A DNA stretch of 64,000 nt from Paenibacillus graminis. GTDB taxonomy: Bacteria > Bacillota > Bacilli > Paenibacillales > Paenibacillaceae. This document shows positions 53,049-63,286 of this stretch, piece by piece (positions within the stretch are counted from its first letter, which is position 1; each line of letters begins with the position of its first letter). A program made the translations under genes and the position numbers. The notes beneath the pieces were generated by a model. That model did no database searches, was not told the DNA's origin, and worked only from the letters and a program-made list of their open reading frames with translations. The stretch covers positions 5,642,001 through 5,706,000 of the forward strand of contig NZ_CP009287.1 of NCBI RefSeq assembly GCF_000758705.1, given 5' to 3'.

Positions 53049-54290
53049 ATGTCCAAAGCAAGGCTGTTTGACCTTTCTCTGTTTGCTGGCTCTCTGGCCA
53101 TAGCCTTCGGCGCGAGGCACGCTGTGGTGCTGGACCCTGCTTATCTCAAAGCTCTCATTCTCTGCTGGGCTTTCTCCAGTTTTTATTTTCAACTGCGCAT
53201 TGTTACCCGAAGCGGCAACTCCACGATAGATTATGCGATCAGCTATACTTCATCTTTTGGTATATTTGCAGGACCCCTGGGTACTTTTTGGTTAGAGGTG
53301 CTCTACCGGTTCACTGTGTTTTTCTATAAAAAGAAAACGAAAACCGCGGACCCCGGAGAATTCCTGGATACCCTTTACAATATTGGTTCCTTTACGCTAG
53401 GCGGTTCTGCCGGGTATTACCTGTACACTCTGCTCTATCCGTATGCCGCAAAACTTCCGCTCGGCTACTGGCTGCTGTTTTTCCTTGTAGTCTGTGTGAC
53501 GACATTCCTGTCATCCGGTTTCCTGGTGATTACCTGTGCCCTGTCCGGTGACATTACCACCCGCAAAGAGGCCATGAACCTGCTGCTGCACAGCAGAAAT
53601 CTGCTGGATTTCAGTAAGGTGGCCCTGTCCAATGCCCTGCTCCTGCGCCTGCTGCAGATGGGAAAATGGGAAATGCTGATCGCCCTCTTCCTGCTGAACT
53701 ACATCGTCAGCATCTCCTTTTATTCCAAATCGCAAAGCGCCAGGCATAAATTTGAACGGGACAAGTTCGAGCAGATGGCCTACCGTGACTTTTTGACCGG
53801 CACCTTCAACCGCGCCCATATGGACAAAATGATGAAGGAGCTGAATCACAGCGGGGAACATATCGGCATCCTCGTGGCGGACATCGACCGCTTCAAAAAA
53901 ATCAATGATACCTATAACCACGCCGTCGGCGACCGGGTGATCACCCACTTTGCCCATACGCTGCAGGCACACATGCAGGATGAGGATATTTTGTTCCGCA
54001 GCGGCGGCGAAGAATTTACTATGTTCCTGAGACACAAATCCTTCGGAGAGTGCCGCACGCAGATTCAGGGAATTCTGGATACCATTGCCGGGCACAGCAC
54101 CACCGCCGAGTATGAGGACCAGTGGATTAATGTTGTATATACGGCTTCTTTTGGACTCTATTATTACCAAGCAGCCCCCGGACAGAAGACCTCTATGGAA
54201 AAAGCATATGTCTATGCAGACCAGCTGCTGCTGGAATCCAAGAAGCTTGGCCGCAACCGGCTTAGGTATACAAATGAGCTGGAAGTTTGA
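53049..54290 (+). CDS. Membrane-bound diguanylate cyclase (GGDEF)
   Basis: 413 aa, starting ATG 53049 with GGAAG upstream. About six N-terminal membrane segments (1-215) act as a sensor of unknown ligand. The GGDEF domain (about 245-405) has DIDRFKKINDTYNHAVGD for Mg/GTP binding and the catalytic GGEEF (about 318-322), so it should make cyclic di-GMP. The product-inhibition site RxxD upstream is QDED, lacking the Arg. The longest gene on the plus strand here. Confidence 0.9.
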   Translation: MSKARLFDLSLFAGSLAIAFGARHAVVLDPAYLKALILCWAFSSFYFQLRIVTRSGNSTIDYAISYTSSFGIFAGPLGTFWLEVLYRFTVFFYKKKTKTADPGEFLDTLYNIGSFTLGGSAGYYLYTLLYPYAAKLPLGYWLLFFLVVCVTTFLSSGFLVITCALSGDITTRKEAMNLLLHSRNLLDFSKVALSNALLLRLLQMGKWEMLIALFLLNYIVSISFYSKSQSARHKFERDKFEQMAYRDFLTGTFNRAHMDKMMKELNHSGEHIGILVADIDRFKKINDTYNHAVGDRVITHFAHTLQAHMQDEDILFRSGGEEFTMFLRHKSFGECRTQIQGILDTIAGHSTTAEYEDQWINVVYTASFGLYYYQAAPGQKTSMEKAYVYADQLLLESKKLGRNRLRYTNELEV

Positions 54291-54312
54291 GTGGGCAAAA
54301 GCATGTGTGGGA

Positions 54313-54450
54313 GCATGTATGGACAATTGCATAGCTGGAAGCATGCGTGGATAATTGCTTAGCTGGAAGCATGCGTGGACAATTGCTTAGCTGGAAGCAT
54401 GCGTGGACAATTGCTTAGCTGGAAGCATGCGTGGACAATTGCTTAGCTGT
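54313..54450. repeat. Five 28-bp tandem repeats after the GGDEF gene
   Basis: Units begin at 54313, 54341, 54369, 54397 and 54425 (consensus GCATGCGTGGACAATTGCTT plus AGCTGGAA); the last three are identical. No variable spacers. It begins 22 nt after the GGDEF stop. Confidence 0.95.
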
Positions 54451-54455
54451 GGTAC

Positions 54456-54493
54456 AAAGGCTGCGCTGTCCTATGAAGGACGCGCAGCCTTTG
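54456..54493. terminator. Hairpin after the 28-bp array
   Basis: AAAGGCTGCGC and GCGCAGCCTTT pair perfectly, with an inner GTCC/GGAC stem. It has TTT within the right arm but no further T-run; it may end GGDEF transcription. Confidence 0.45.
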
Positions 54494-54616
54494 GAGTGTT
54501 CAGTAGGGGAGGGCCGGGATACACCGTAGTTCCGCGAGCCGGGTGAGCCTGTGCTTCTCCCGGCTCTTGGGGCCGCAGTTGGACAGGGCTGGACTGCGGT
54601 GGACTGCGTAGCACAA

Positions 54617-54805
54617 GTGTCCAAGTGGAAAAAGTATCTTAAATTATACAACTCCCGCCCTCCGATGGATGCTAGTTGGAAAAAGTACATTTAATCTGGC
54701 CGCTTCTACCAATTACAGCAGAATTGGCTTAAATTAAGTGTCCTAATTCCCACTATTCCCTGTAGTGGGGGCATTTGAGGCCATTTAAGTGTACTAATTC
54801 CACCT
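54617..54805. repeat. Dispersed intergenic element, locus 3 (diverged)
   Basis: CCAAGTGGAAAAAGTATCTT and TAGTTGGAAAAAGTACATTT on the plus strand, then AAATTAAGTGTCCTAATTCC and TTTAAGTGTACTAATTCCAC, which read as inverted, diverged units. Related to 11762-11955 and 33412-33556 but less similar. Confidence 0.55.
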
Positions 54806-54822
54806 CGCATCCTGGGGAAAGA

Positions 54823-55100
54823 AGCATAGTGACAGCTCTACGGCATGACTGAATGCCGGGATAGCAACAGCTCTGTGGCGGTGATTGATTGCCAGCATAG
54901 CGGCAACTCTGCGGCATGACTGAATGCCAGCATAGCGGCAACTCTGCGGCATGACTGAATGCCAGCATAGCGGCAACTCTGCGGCATGACTGAATGCCAG
55001 CATAGCGGCAACTCTGCGGCATGACTGAATGCCAGCATAGCGGCAACTCTGCGGCATGACTGAATGCCAGCATAGCGGCAACTCTGCGGCATGACTGAAT
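54823..55100. repeat. 35-bp tandem array, six exact and two degenerate units
   Basis: Exact units start at 54891, 54926, 54961, 54996, 55031 and 55066 (GCCAGCATAGCGGCAACTCT plus GCGGCATGACTGAAT). Two degenerate copies precede them. GGCAT and ATGCC inside each unit can form a small stem. The 35-bp length does not keep a reading frame, so the frames across it are artefacts. Confidence 0.95.
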
Positions 55101-55213
55101 GAGCGTTTGCGGAGCCCCCAAATCTGCAAACGTCGCAGCCTCGCACACGTTGCAGATTTTGCAGTTGTTGTGGTCGTTCCAGTCGTTGCGGACATGGCAC
55201 CCGCGTTCTTCAC

Positions 55214-56062
55214 CTACAGTTCGGAGGCGTTAAAGGTATCTCCGCCTTCAATGGTGCCGGAATTGAAGCCTTTGTAGAACCAGCGCTTGCGCTGCTCTGA
55301 AGTGCCGTGGGTGAAGCTGTCCGGCACCGCATATCCTTGCGCCTGCTTCTGGATCGTATCATCGCCGACCGCACTTGCCGCCGTTAGCGCCTCTTCCAGA
55401 TCGCCCTCCTCCAGCAGATTCATCCCCTGGGCGTGTTTGGCCCAGACACCGGCCAGATAATCGGCCTGAAGCTCAAAACGCACTTGGTATTTATTGTATT
55501 CAGTTTCGCTCAGGCTCTGGCGGAGCGAATCCAGTTTCTTTGTGGTGCCGAGCAGCGTCTGCACGTGATGCCCCACCTCGTGGGCAACGACATAAGCCAT
55601 GGCAAAATCCCCCGGAGCCTGGAACCGCTGCTGCAGCTCGTCATAAAAGCTGAGATCGATGTACAGCTTGGCATCCCCCGGACAATAAAACGGCCCCACC
55701 GCCGACGTTGCCGTCCCGCAGGCCGAATCCACACTGCCGGTGTAGAGCACAAGCGTCGGGTCTTGATAGGCCATCCCTTCTTCCTGAAAAACCTCAGACC
55801 ACACATCCTCCGTATCTGCCAGCACAACGGATACAAAGTCGGCCAGTTCCTTCTCCTGTGCCGTCTGCTCATAAGGTGCCGAGGAATTGGTCCCCCCGGT
55901 CGTGATTCCTCCAAGAATATCTCCAATATTTCCGCCGCTCAGCAGCGTGACAATCACCACAATAATAATTCCGCTTATTCCGCCGCCGATCAGCTTCCCT
56001 CCGCCGCCCATGCCCCGGCGGTCCTCCACATTTGAGCTGCCTCTTCTTCCCTGCCACTTCAT
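55214..56062 (-). CDS. ypfJ: YpfJ-type neutral zinc metallopeptidase
   Basis: 282 aa. A Gly-rich membrane segment at about 25-45 and an extracytoplasmic peptidase domain with HEVGHHVQ (about 160), followed by ELQADYLAGVWA, which supplies the further zinc ligand. CG..Y CPGD-type Cys residues are conserved. The substrate is not known for the family. The ATG at 56062 follows GGGGGG. Confidence 0.9.
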   Translation of the reverse strand: MKWQGRRGSSNVEDRRGMGGGGKLIGGGISGIIIVVIVTLLSGGNIGDILGGITTGGTNSSAPYEQTAQEKELADFVSVVLADTEDVWSEVFQEEGMAYQDPTLVLYTGSVDSACGTATSAVGPFYCPGDAKLYIDLSFYDELQQRFQAPGDFAMAYVVAHEVGHHVQTLLGTTKKLDSLRQSLSETEYNKYQVRFELQADYLAGVWAKHAQGMNLLEEGDLEEALTAASAVGDDTIQKQAQGYAVPDSFTHGTSEQRKRWFYKGFNSGTIEGGDTFNASEL

Positions 56063-56518
56063 GTGTAACCCCCCAGTCATATTTACAATTTATTAAGCGA
56101 TTGGTCTGTAAAGGCTAACCTGTTAAAAATTGATGAAATCCGTGCTAATGCTAATAATCTCAAGTCAGGCAGCATTCTAAAGAAAAAAGTACTAAATACA
56201 TCAGTATTGATTAAAAGACATTTCCAATTAGCATTCCGGATAGTTCCGGAACTATTCTATTAGTTTCCATTTCAGCAGCAGCTTGTCCCAAAACTAGCCG
56301 AAAAACTCAACTGTCTATTAGTGTTATACCCAAAATTTCTTAGCTTGCTTGTCTTCACAGCGTCCAGTTTCTTACAAGTCCTTAGTTATGCCTGCCGTCC
56401 CGGGAAAATTGCTTATGTTTTCCACTTCAGGGTGTCACCTTTATGGACTGCCGGGAATATACTGTCTCATTGCTTTATTCAGGGAAATGAACTCCCCCAT
56501 GAGAAAGGATGCGATAAC
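56063..56518. other. Gap between ypfJ and the 77-aa gene
   Basis: No gene seen. A perfect 16-bp palindrome ATAGTTCCGGAACTAT lies at 56240-56255 and could be an operator for either flanking gene. Confidence 0.5.
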
Positions 56519-56752
56519 ATGACCCGCATGGATCCAGTGTATCAAACTCTGAAAGTGATGGAACAAGAGCAACAGCCAGAGTTCCGGCAACTAGGTATGG
56601 ACCCCAGAGATTTCAGGACGGTGCTTAAGCATATTCATGAGGCAGGATATGCGGACGCTAGCGGGCTGACCCCAGCAGGCCAAGAGTACATCCAGGCCTA
56701 TGAACGCAGACATCAGTCCAATCCGGACGTCGCCCGGCGGGGTCTGGGATAA
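56519..56752 (+). CDS. Small YjcQ-like winged-helix-type protein
   Basis: 77 aa with AAAGGA before the ATG. Sequence MDPVYQTLKVMEQEQQPEFR and then LKHIHEAGYADASGLTPAGQ follows the pattern of YjcQ-type winged-helix proteins (helix, LxxxGY turn, LTxxGxxY), but it is shorter. Similarity judged by eye; function unknown. It is the second plus-strand gene and has its own terminator. Confidence 0.6.
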   Translation: MTRMDPVYQTLKVMEQEQQPEFRQLGMDPRDFRTVLKHIHEAGYADASGLTPAGQEYIQAYERRHQSNPDVARRGLG

Positions 56753-56794
56753 TCCGGGTATACCCAAAATCAGCAATTCAGCCACCCTAGGAAT

Positions 56795-56836
56795 AAAACG
56801 GCTGCCGCCGTCCTTTACTGGACAGTGCAGCCGTTT
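56795..56836 (+). terminator. Terminator of the 77-aa gene
   Basis: AAAACGGCTGC and GCAGCCGTTTT pair around a 20-nt loop and end in TTTT on the plus strand. Confidence 0.75.
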
Positions 56837-56992
56837 TCCGCTTCACTTCCTCCAACTCCACCATTATCCTACTCTGAAGTTATACTCTCATTTCCTCCTG
56901 CAAATGAAGCCACAGGTCCACCATGGTATTCCCTTATTTGTCCTCAGCTTTTTCACCTTATTCATATCAGACAGAAAGCATAGCTTCCTAAA

Positions 56993-57043
56993 TAAAAACA
57001 CCCCCACAAGACAGTGCCGAAATGCAGCCTTGTGGGGGTGTTG
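56993..57043 (-). terminator. Terminator of the pseudouridine synthase gene and hem cluster
   Basis: AACACCCCCACAAG and CTTGTGGGGGTGTT pair in a 14-bp stem, followed by TTTATTT on the minus strand. Confidence 0.88.
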
Positions 57044-57125
57044 TAATGGAATTGGCAATCCGGCCAGGCGAAGGAAACCACCTGAAGCCCGGCTTCTGAT
57101 TATCTAAAAGTCACCGTCAGCGGAT

Positions 57126-58205
57126 TTACACCTGCGGCGCTCCTCCCAGCTGTATCCGTAAACGCAGCATATCCTCCGGCCAGGGGTCAGCTATTTCAAG
57201 CTGCTCCCTGGTCCATGGATGGCTGAACGCCAGCAGTTCGCCATGCAGTGCCTGGCGGCCCGGACCAATGGAACCGGCGGGACCGGACCTGGCAGGAACA
57301 GTCCCGCTGCCGCCGGGGCTATCCTGATCCATGCGTCCTGCGCCGGTGCTCCAGGCAGACTCACTAACCGCGGTCCCGCCGGAATGAGAACGCTGGCCCG
57401 CAGCACTCCACGGCGGGCCGCCGTATAGAGCATCCCCATACAGCGGATGGCCCAGGTGGCTGAGATGGACGCGGATCTGGTGCGTCCGCCCGGTCTCCAG
57501 CTGCACCTTCAGCACAGTGCTGCCTCGAAGGACCTCGCGGCCCATTATCCGCGTCACCGCAGCCTGCCCGCCCGGCGAGACCCGCCGGCGTGCCGCATGA
57601 TGGCGGTCGCGGCCAATAGGCACATCGATCAGCTTCAGCTCGGGCGGCACGGTGCCTTTTACGATCGCCGCATACAGTCTTGAGACGGCTTTGGCCCGCA
57701 TATCCTCGTCGAGTGCAAGCTGCGCATACTCATTCTTCGCGTACAGGACCGGGCCTGTTGTATCCTTGTCCAGACGGTGGATATGGCGTACCGCGATGCC
57801 GCTGCCGGCGGCGGCATAATGGGCAGCAACCACATGATCAAGTGTGACCTCATTCCCGCTGCCATCCGGATGGACTGCCATGCCCGCAGGCTTATGGGCA
57901 ACGAGACAGAAATCATCCTCGAACAGCACCTCAAGCGCCTGCCAGGCCGGCTCGATGCCAGCCTCGCGGTAAGGGAACAGCGCCAGCCGCAGCCGGTCTC
58001 CCTTCCACTGAATACCGCCTTCACGGCGCAGCCGCGCATGGAGCTTGGCAGGCATTCCCACGGTAGCAAGCAGCCACTTGTCAATGGCCGCTTCCGGCTC
58101 ACCGGCGGCGGTAATTACCCGGCCGGGCATAACCTCCAGCCATTCCCCACGGCGGCTCCAGGACCCGCCTCCAGTCACGGACAACGGCTCCTTCGCGGCC
58201 GTCAC
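57126..58205 (-). CDS. RluA/RluD-family pseudouridine synthase
   Basis: 359 aa. Catalytic Asp in [19 protein letters not shown], with [13 protein letters not shown] and [20 protein letters not shown]. Isomerises uridine in rRNA or tRNA; which site is unknown. Between LYGDALYGG and the closing [14 protein letters not shown] lies an extra Gly/Ser-rich, GC-rich stretch of about 55 residues not normal for the family. Start GTG 58205 overlaps the hemL stop by 4 nt. Confidence 0.9.
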   Translation of the reverse strand: MTAAKEPLSVTGGGSWSRRGEWLEVMPGRVITAAGEPEAAIDKWLLATVGMPAKLHARLRREGGIQWKGDRLRLALFPYREAGIEPAWQALEVLFEDDFCLVAHKPAGMAVHPDGSGNEVTLDHVVAAHYAAAGSGIAVRHIHRLDKDTTGPVLYAKNEYAQLALDEDMRAKAVSRLYAAIVKGTVPPELKLIDVPIGRDRHHAARRRVSPGGQAAVTRIMGREVLRGSTVLKVQLETGRTHQIRVHLSHLGHPLYGDALYGGPPWSAAGQRSHSGGTAVSESAWSTGAGRMDQDSPGGSGTVPARSGPAGSIGPGRQALHGELLAFSHPWTREQLEIADPWPEDMLRLRIQLGGAPQV

Positions 58206-59503
58206 AGGGATTTTAAGGCCTGGTAATGGGCCTCCAGCGTAACATCTATATCCTGCTCGCTGTGTGCGGCAGAGACGAACATGCCTTCAAACTGCGAAGG
58301 CGGGACGCTGATGCCCTGGTCAAGCATTTTACCGAAGTACGCACGAAAGTGGTTTAAGTTACTGGCTTTAGCCGTATCGTAATTAGTCACCGGACCTTCG
58401 GTGAAGAATGGGCAGACCATGGAGCCCACCCGGTTGATGGTCAGCGGAATACCTGTATCAGCCGCGTTGCGCTGAAGTCCTGCTTCCAGGCGCGCCCCGA
58501 GGGTTTCCAGACGGTCATACACTTCAGGGGTCAGGAGATTCAGCGTAGTCAGCCCCGCCGCCATTGCCAGCGGATTCCCGCTGAGCGTCCCCGCCTGATA
58601 GATCGGTCCGGTTGGGGCAATCTGCTCCATAATCTCTCTTTTGCCGCCATAGGCACCTACCGGAAGACCTCCGCCGATCACTTTGCCGAAGCAGGTCAGG
58701 TCCGGCTCCATGCCGAACAGTCCTTGAGCACAGCCACGGTTCACACGGAACCCGGTCATCACCTCGTCAAAAATGAGCAGCGCACCATAACCCGTAGTCA
58801 CCTTCCGCAACCCCTCCAGAAATCCAGGAAGCGGCGGCACAACGCCCATATTCCCGGCAATCGGCTCTACAATTACAGCGGCAATCTCGTTGCCAAAGCG
58901 TTCGAAGGCGATTTTGACCCCTTCCAAATCGTTGTAAGGCACAGTAATCGTATTCACTGCCACGCCTTCAGGCACGCCGGGGCTATCGGGCAGACCGAGA
59001 GTCGCTACACCCGAACCGGCTTTGATCAGCAGACTGTCGGCATGGCCGTGGTAGGAGCCCTCGAACTTGAGGATTTTGCTGCGTCCGGTATACCCCCGGG
59101 CCAGGCGGATTGCACTCATCGTAGCTTCCGTACCGGAATTAACCATGCGCACGATATCCACCGAATGAACGCGGCCGGTGACGGTTTTGGCCATCTCCGT
59201 TTCCAGCAGTGTCGGCGCGCCGAAGCTTGTCCCTTTGACGGCGGTCTCCTGCAGTGCCTTGACCACCTCAGGGTGGGCATGGCCCATAATCAGAGGCCCC
59301 CATGAGCAGACGTAGTCGATAAAGCTGTTGCCATCGATATCGTAAATGTGCGAACCCGCGCCATGATCCACGTATAACGGTGTCAAACCCACGGATTTGA
59401 ACGCCCGGACCGGACTGTTCACCCCGCCGGGGATATACTGCTTCGCTTCTTCAAAAGCCTTGCGGGAAGCCTCTTCCCGCCGCGCCAAAGGCAAATTGCT
59501 CAT
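58202..59503 (-). CDS. hemL: Glutamate-1-semialdehyde 2,1-aminomutase
   Basis: 433 aa, PLP enzyme making 5-aminolevulinate in the C5 pathway. PLP Lys in [16 protein letters not shown] and [11 protein letters not shown] are intact. The start [12 protein letters not shown] at ATG 59503 has GGAG upstream; an upstream extension lacks a good site. Last haem-specific gene of the run hemC, cobA-hemD, hemB, hemL. Confidence 0.97.
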   Translation of the reverse strand: MSNLPLARREEASRKAFEEAKQYIPGGVNSPVRAFKSVGLTPLYVDHGAGSHIYDIDGNSFIDYVCSWGPLIMGHAHPEVVKALQETAVKGTSFGAPTLLETEMAKTVTGRVHSVDIVRMVNSGTEATMSAIRLARGYTGRSKILKFEGSYHGHADSLLIKAGSGVATLGLPDSPGVPEGVAVNTITVPYNDLEGVKIAFERFGNEIAAVIVEPIAGNMGVVPPLPGFLEGLRKVTTGYGALLIFDEVMTGFRVNRGCAQGLFGMEPDLTCFGKVIGGGLPVGAYGGKREIMEQIAPTGPIYQAGTLSGNPLAMAAGLTTLNLLTPEVYDRLETLGARLEAGLQRNAADTGIPLTINRVGSMVCPFFTEGPVTNYDTAKASNLNHFRAYFGKMLDQGISVPPSQFEGMFVSAAHSEQDIDVTLEAHYQALKSL

Positions 59504-59650
59504 GGTCACCACTCCTGTTCTATTCATATCGTTGGCTTGTACCTGCAATGCTAACCGGAGCAGGCAAAAACCTTCTCCGGCTATAGCATAGCTGATGCTC
59601 ACCAGTTCGAAAAACATGCTCCAACTTCTGCCCGGCCGGCATTCAGCCGT

Positions 59651-60649
59651 TTATCCGCGCAGCCAGCGGGCTGCATCTTTGGCAAAATAGGTAATAATAA
59701 TGTCCGCACCAGCGCGCTTCATCCCGGTCAGCATCTCCAGCACGACAGCCTTTTCGTCGATCCAGCCTTGCAGGGCTGCGGCCTTGACCATCGAATACTC
59801 CCCGCTCACATTATAGGCAACCAGCGGCAGATCAAATTGGTCGCGGATCGTACGGATGACATCCAGATAGGCCAGCGCCGGTTTTACCATTAGCATATCC
59901 GCACCTTCCAGCACATCGGAATCCGCTTCACGGATAGCTTCGCGCAGGTTGGCGGGGTCCATCTGGTAGGTCTTGCGGTTTCCGAACTGCGGTGCGGAGT
60001 CGGCGGCTTCACGGAACGGGCCGTAAAAGGCCGATGCATATTTTACCGAATACGACATGATCGGCACATGCTCAAATCCGTTCTCATCCAATCCGGCGCG
60101 GATCGCATGCACGAACCCGTCCATCATATTCGATGGCGCAATAATATCGGCCCCCGCCCGGGCCTGCGACACCGCCGTGCGGGTCAACAGGTCCAGCGAA
60201 GCATCATTGATCACATCGCCGTGCACGACACCGTCCACCGTATGGGTATGAACCATGCCGCAATGGCCGTGATCCGTAAATTCACACAGACAGGTGTCCG
60301 CAACCACGAGCAGCTCGGGGTACCATTTTTTGATCAAACGAGTGGCTTCCTGCACGATGCCATCCTCAGCGAAGGCAGAGGAGCCGACCGCATCCTTGGT
60401 TTCGGGAATTCCAAACAGCAGTACAGCCGGAATGCCCAGCGCTGCGATTTCGTCTACCTCCGCCTTCAGCGTATCCAGTGAAAAATGGTATACCCCCGGC
60501 ATGGAGCTGATTTCATTTTTTACACCTGTTCCATAGGTCACAAATATCGGCTGGATGAAATCCAGCGTATTCAGGATCGTTTCCCGCACCATACCGCGGA
60601 TTCCGGCTGTCCCGCGCAAACGGCGGTGTCTTGTAATTGGAAAGCCCAT
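59651..60649 (-). CDS. hemB: Porphobilinogen synthase (delta-aminolevulinate dehydratase)
   Basis: 332 aa. Zinc-type active site [15 protein letters not shown] and catalytic Lys in [11 protein letters not shown] and [10 protein letters not shown]. Condenses two 5-aminolevulinates to porphobilinogen. Between hemL and the cobA-hemD fusion. Confidence 0.98.
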   Translation of the reverse strand: MGFPITRHRRLRGTAGIRGMVRETILNTLDFIQPIFVTYGTGVKNEISSMPGVYHFSLDTLKAEVDEIAALGIPAVLLFGIPETKDAVGSSAFAEDGIVQEATRLIKKWYPELLVVADTCLCEFTDHGHCGMVHTHTVDGVVHGDVINDASLDLLTRTAVSQARAGADIIAPSNMMDGFVHAIRAGLDENGFEHVPIMSYSVKYASAFYGPFREAADSAPQFGNRKTYQMDPANLREAIREADSDVLEGADMLMVKPALAYLDVIRTIRDQFDLPLVAYNVSGEYSMVKAAALQGWIDEKAVVLEMLTGMKRAGADIIITYFAKDAARWLRG

Positions 60650-60736
60650 CTATTCATCCTCCTATATATAAACACAAGTCTAGCTAAAGCCCACAAACAA
60701 TCGAGCTTTGTCAGTCATAAAAAGCCCGGACTCACT

Positions 60737-62293
60737 CTATTTCAGCCTCGTGCTTTCGTTCCAGCGGCACAGTTCCTGCACCAGTCCTTCTATCGTCGCT
60801 TCCCCGGGAAGAAGCCCCGGCGTCAGCCCCGCCTCTACAGCGGTTTGTTCGGTCACCGGACCGATGCAGGCAATCTTGACGCCCGCCAGCAGCGGAAGCG
60901 GATCTTCCAGCCCCATGCGCTGCAGAATGCTCATGAAGTTGCGCACCGTAGAGGAACTGGTAAAAGTCACCGCATGAATCCGCTTCTCTTCCAGCAGCTT
61001 CAGCAGCTCTATATCGTCCTCACCGGTCACCACAGTCTCATAGGTATCCACCTCGGTTACTTCAAGGCCGAGCTCCCGCAGCTTGTCCGCCAGCCACTCG
61101 CGCGCCAGATCGCCGCGCGGGAGCAGCACCTTCTGCCCCGGCTGAAGCCTTGGCGCGAAGGCTTCAAGCAGCCCCTCTGCCTGGAAGTGTCCAGGCAGCT
61201 CCTCAGCCATCAGCCCGCGCTGCGCCAGCGCCGCGGCTGTGGCCGGACCCACCGCGCCGATACAGGCGCGGTGCAGCCCGCGGATGTCCACCTTCAGCTC
61301 CGCCAGGTGGCGCCAAAAAAACTCCACGCCGTTCACGCTCGTGAAGAATACGTAATCGTATTCTTCCAGCGCCGCCAGCGCGGCGGCAATGTCTGCCCTC
61401 TGCCCGGCGCCTTCGGGCATCCGCGTCTCAATGACCGGGAACTCATAAGGCTCGCCGCCGAGTTCCTCAATCCGGTTCACCAGCTCGCTCGCCTGGCTGC
61501 GGGCCCGTGTCACCACAATGCGCTTGCCGAACAGCGGCAGCGCCTCTGCCCACATGAGCTGCTCGCGCTGCAGCACGACCTCGCCGACGACAATGACCGC
61601 CGGCGACTCGAAACCCGCCGCCTTCACCTTCGCCTCAATGTCGGCCAGCGTACCCGTCAGCGTCTCCTGATCCGCCCGGGTCCCCCAGCGGACCAGCGCA
61701 ACAGGGGTCTCCGGCGGCCGTCCATGCTTGATCAACTGGGCGCTGATATAGCCAATCTTCGCGACGCCCATCAGGAAGACCAGTGTCCCCGTTGCATTCG
61801 TTACTTTATCCCAGTGAATGGAATGATCGAGCTTATCAGGACTTTCATGTCCTGTAATGATCGATAGCGACGAAGCCATATCCCGGTGCGTCACCGGAAT
61901 ACCTGCATACGCCGGGACACTGATTGCCGAAGTAACACCCGGCACAATCTCATATAAGATGCCATGTCTGCGCAGCAGTTCAGCTTCTTCACCCACACGG
62001 CCAAAAATCGTCGGGTCCCCGCCCTTCAGCCGCACTACCGTCTTGCCCTCCAGCGCCAAATCAACAAGCAGCTGATTGATTTCTTCTTGCTTCATCGTGT
62101 GGCGGTCCGGAAGCTTGCCCACGTATATTTTTTGCCCGCCGGGCTTCATCCATTTCAGCAGCCGCGGACTGGCCAGCCGGTCGTACACCAGCACATCCGC
62201 TTTTTGGACACATTCCAGCCCTTTGACCGTAATCAGCTTCGCATCTCCAGGACCCGCACCTACCAGATAAACCTTCCCCGTCATTTCCCTCAT
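60737..62293 (-). CDS. cobA-hemD: Uroporphyrinogen-III C-methyltransferase / uroporphyrinogen-III synthase fusion
   Basis: 518 aa. Residues about 1-245 are SUMT/CobA ([28 protein letters not shown]), which makes precorrin-2 for sirohaem/cobalamin; about 255-518 are HemD ([17 protein letters not shown]), which closes the uroporphyrinogen-III ring. The fusion is common in Paenibacillus-type genomes. Its ATG overlaps the hemC stop (ATGA); an in-frame ATG three codons later is a possible start. Confidence 0.95.
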   Translation of the reverse strand: MREMTGKVYLVGAGPGDAKLITVKGLECVQKADVLVYDRLASPRLLKWMKPGGQKIYVGKLPDRHTMKQEEINQLLVDLALEGKTVVRLKGGDPTIFGRVGEEAELLRRHGILYEIVPGVTSAISVPAYAGIPVTHRDMASSLSIITGHESPDKLDHSIHWDKVTNATGTLVFLMGVAKIGYISAQLIKHGRPPETPVALVRWGTRADQETLTGTLADIEAKVKAAGFESPAVIVVGEVVLQREQLMWAEALPLFGKRIVVTRARSQASELVNRIEELGGEPYEFPVIETRMPEGAGQRADIAAALAALEEYDYVFFTSVNGVEFFWRHLAELKVDIRGLHRACIGAVGPATAAALAQRGLMAEELPGHFQAEGLLEAFAPRLQPGQKVLLPRGDLAREWLADKLRELGLEVTEVDTYETVVTGEDDIELLKLLEEKRIHAVTFTSSSTVRNFMSILQRMGLEDPLPLLAGVKIACIGPVTEQTAVEAGLTPGLLPGEATIEGLVQELCRWNESTRLK

Positions 62294-63240
62294 CCCCTTG
62301 CATCTGCCAAAATCTGTTCTGCTCCTCTGGCAATAAGCTTCCGAGCAACCTCTTCTCCCAACAGCACCGGATCATGCCCGCTGCAGGTTTCTTTCAGGAC
62401 GACCGAGCCGTCGGGAGTTCCCACCATTCCTGTCAAAGTAATCAGCTTGGATGAGGCAGACTCCGCAGCTTCCGCATCCAGTACCGCAAAAGCACCAATC
62501 GGCACCTGGCAGCCGCCATTCAGCGCCCCGAGAAAAGTCCGCTCCGCGGCCACCGTCAACGCTGTCTGCTCGTCATTATATAACGCCAGCAGCTTCCGCA
62601 GCTCGTCGTCATCAGCCCGGCACTCGATCCCGAGTGCCCCTTGACCAACAGCGGGCAGACAGACCTCCGGCGGCAAATATGCCGTCACCCGGTCCTCCCA
62701 GCCCATCCGCGATAATCCTGCTGCCGCCAGCAGGATCGCGTCGAATTCACCACTCTCCAGCTTGCGCAGCCGCGAGTCGATGTTGCCGCGTACCGGCTCG
62801 ATTTTCAGATCAGGCCGCAGCGCTGCAAGCTGACTCGAGCGGCGCAGACTGCTTGTGCCTACACGCGCTCCTTGCGGCAGCCCTTCGAGCGGAAGTCCGC
62901 TGCTCGAAATCAGACAATCCCGGGGGTCCACACGCTTAGGAACCGCACCGTTCATCAAGCCCTCCGGCAATTCAGAGGGCATATCCTTCATACTATGTAC
63001 AGCCATATCAATCTCACGGGCCAGCATCGCCTGCTCGATTTCCTTCACAAACAACCCCTTGCCGCCCACCTTGGACAGCGTTACATCCAGAATCCGGTCG
63101 CCTTTGGTAACAATCTTATGCACCTCAAAAGTAAACCCAAACCCATGCTCCCCGCTCAGCCGCTCCAGATCTGCGATCACCTGCCCCGTTTGCGTGAGCG
63201 CCAGCGCACTTTGTCTGCTGCCTACAATAATCTTCCTCAT
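62290..63240 (-). CDS. hemC: Hydroxymethylbilane synthase
   Basis: 316 aa. Start [18 protein letters not shown] and the dipyrromethane-cofactor Cys in [13 protein letters not shown]. Polymerises four porphobilinogens to hydroxymethylbilane. GGAGGGG precedes the ATG. The 51-bp repeat array lies directly upstream, in its presumed leader or intergenic region. Confidence 0.98.
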   Translation of the reverse strand: MRKIIVGSRQSALALTQTGQVIADLERLSGEHGFGFTFEVHKIVTKGDRILDVTLSKVGGKGLFVKEIEQAMLAREIDMAVHSMKDMPSELPEGLMNGAVPKRVDPRDCLISSSGLPLEGLPQGARVGTSSLRRSSQLAALRPDLKIEPVRGNIDSRLRKLESGEFDAILLAAAGLSRMGWEDRVTAYLPPEVCLPAVGQGALGIECRADDDELRKLLALYNDEQTALTVAAERTFLGALNGGCQVPIGAFAVLDAEAAESASSKLITLTGMVGTPDGSVVLKETCSGHDPVLLGEEVARKLIARGAEQILADARG

Positions 63241-63286
63241 CCTTCACCCCTCCTTGGTACCTTCCCTGGCCCCATGTGGCTGAAAT

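Noticed and set aside
54313..55100. CRISPR array
   Set aside because: Units follow one another directly with no variable spacers, and no cas genes are present.
54753..55213. Three overlapping minus-strand frames of 120-139 codons
   Set aside because: They come from a 35-bp tandem repeat read in all three frames; no start signal or domain.
60485..61867. A 460-codon plus-strand open frame antisense to cobA-hemD
   Set aside because: It lies opposite a clear conserved gene in GC-rich sequence, has no domain and a His/Arg/Gln-rich composition typical of antisense frames.
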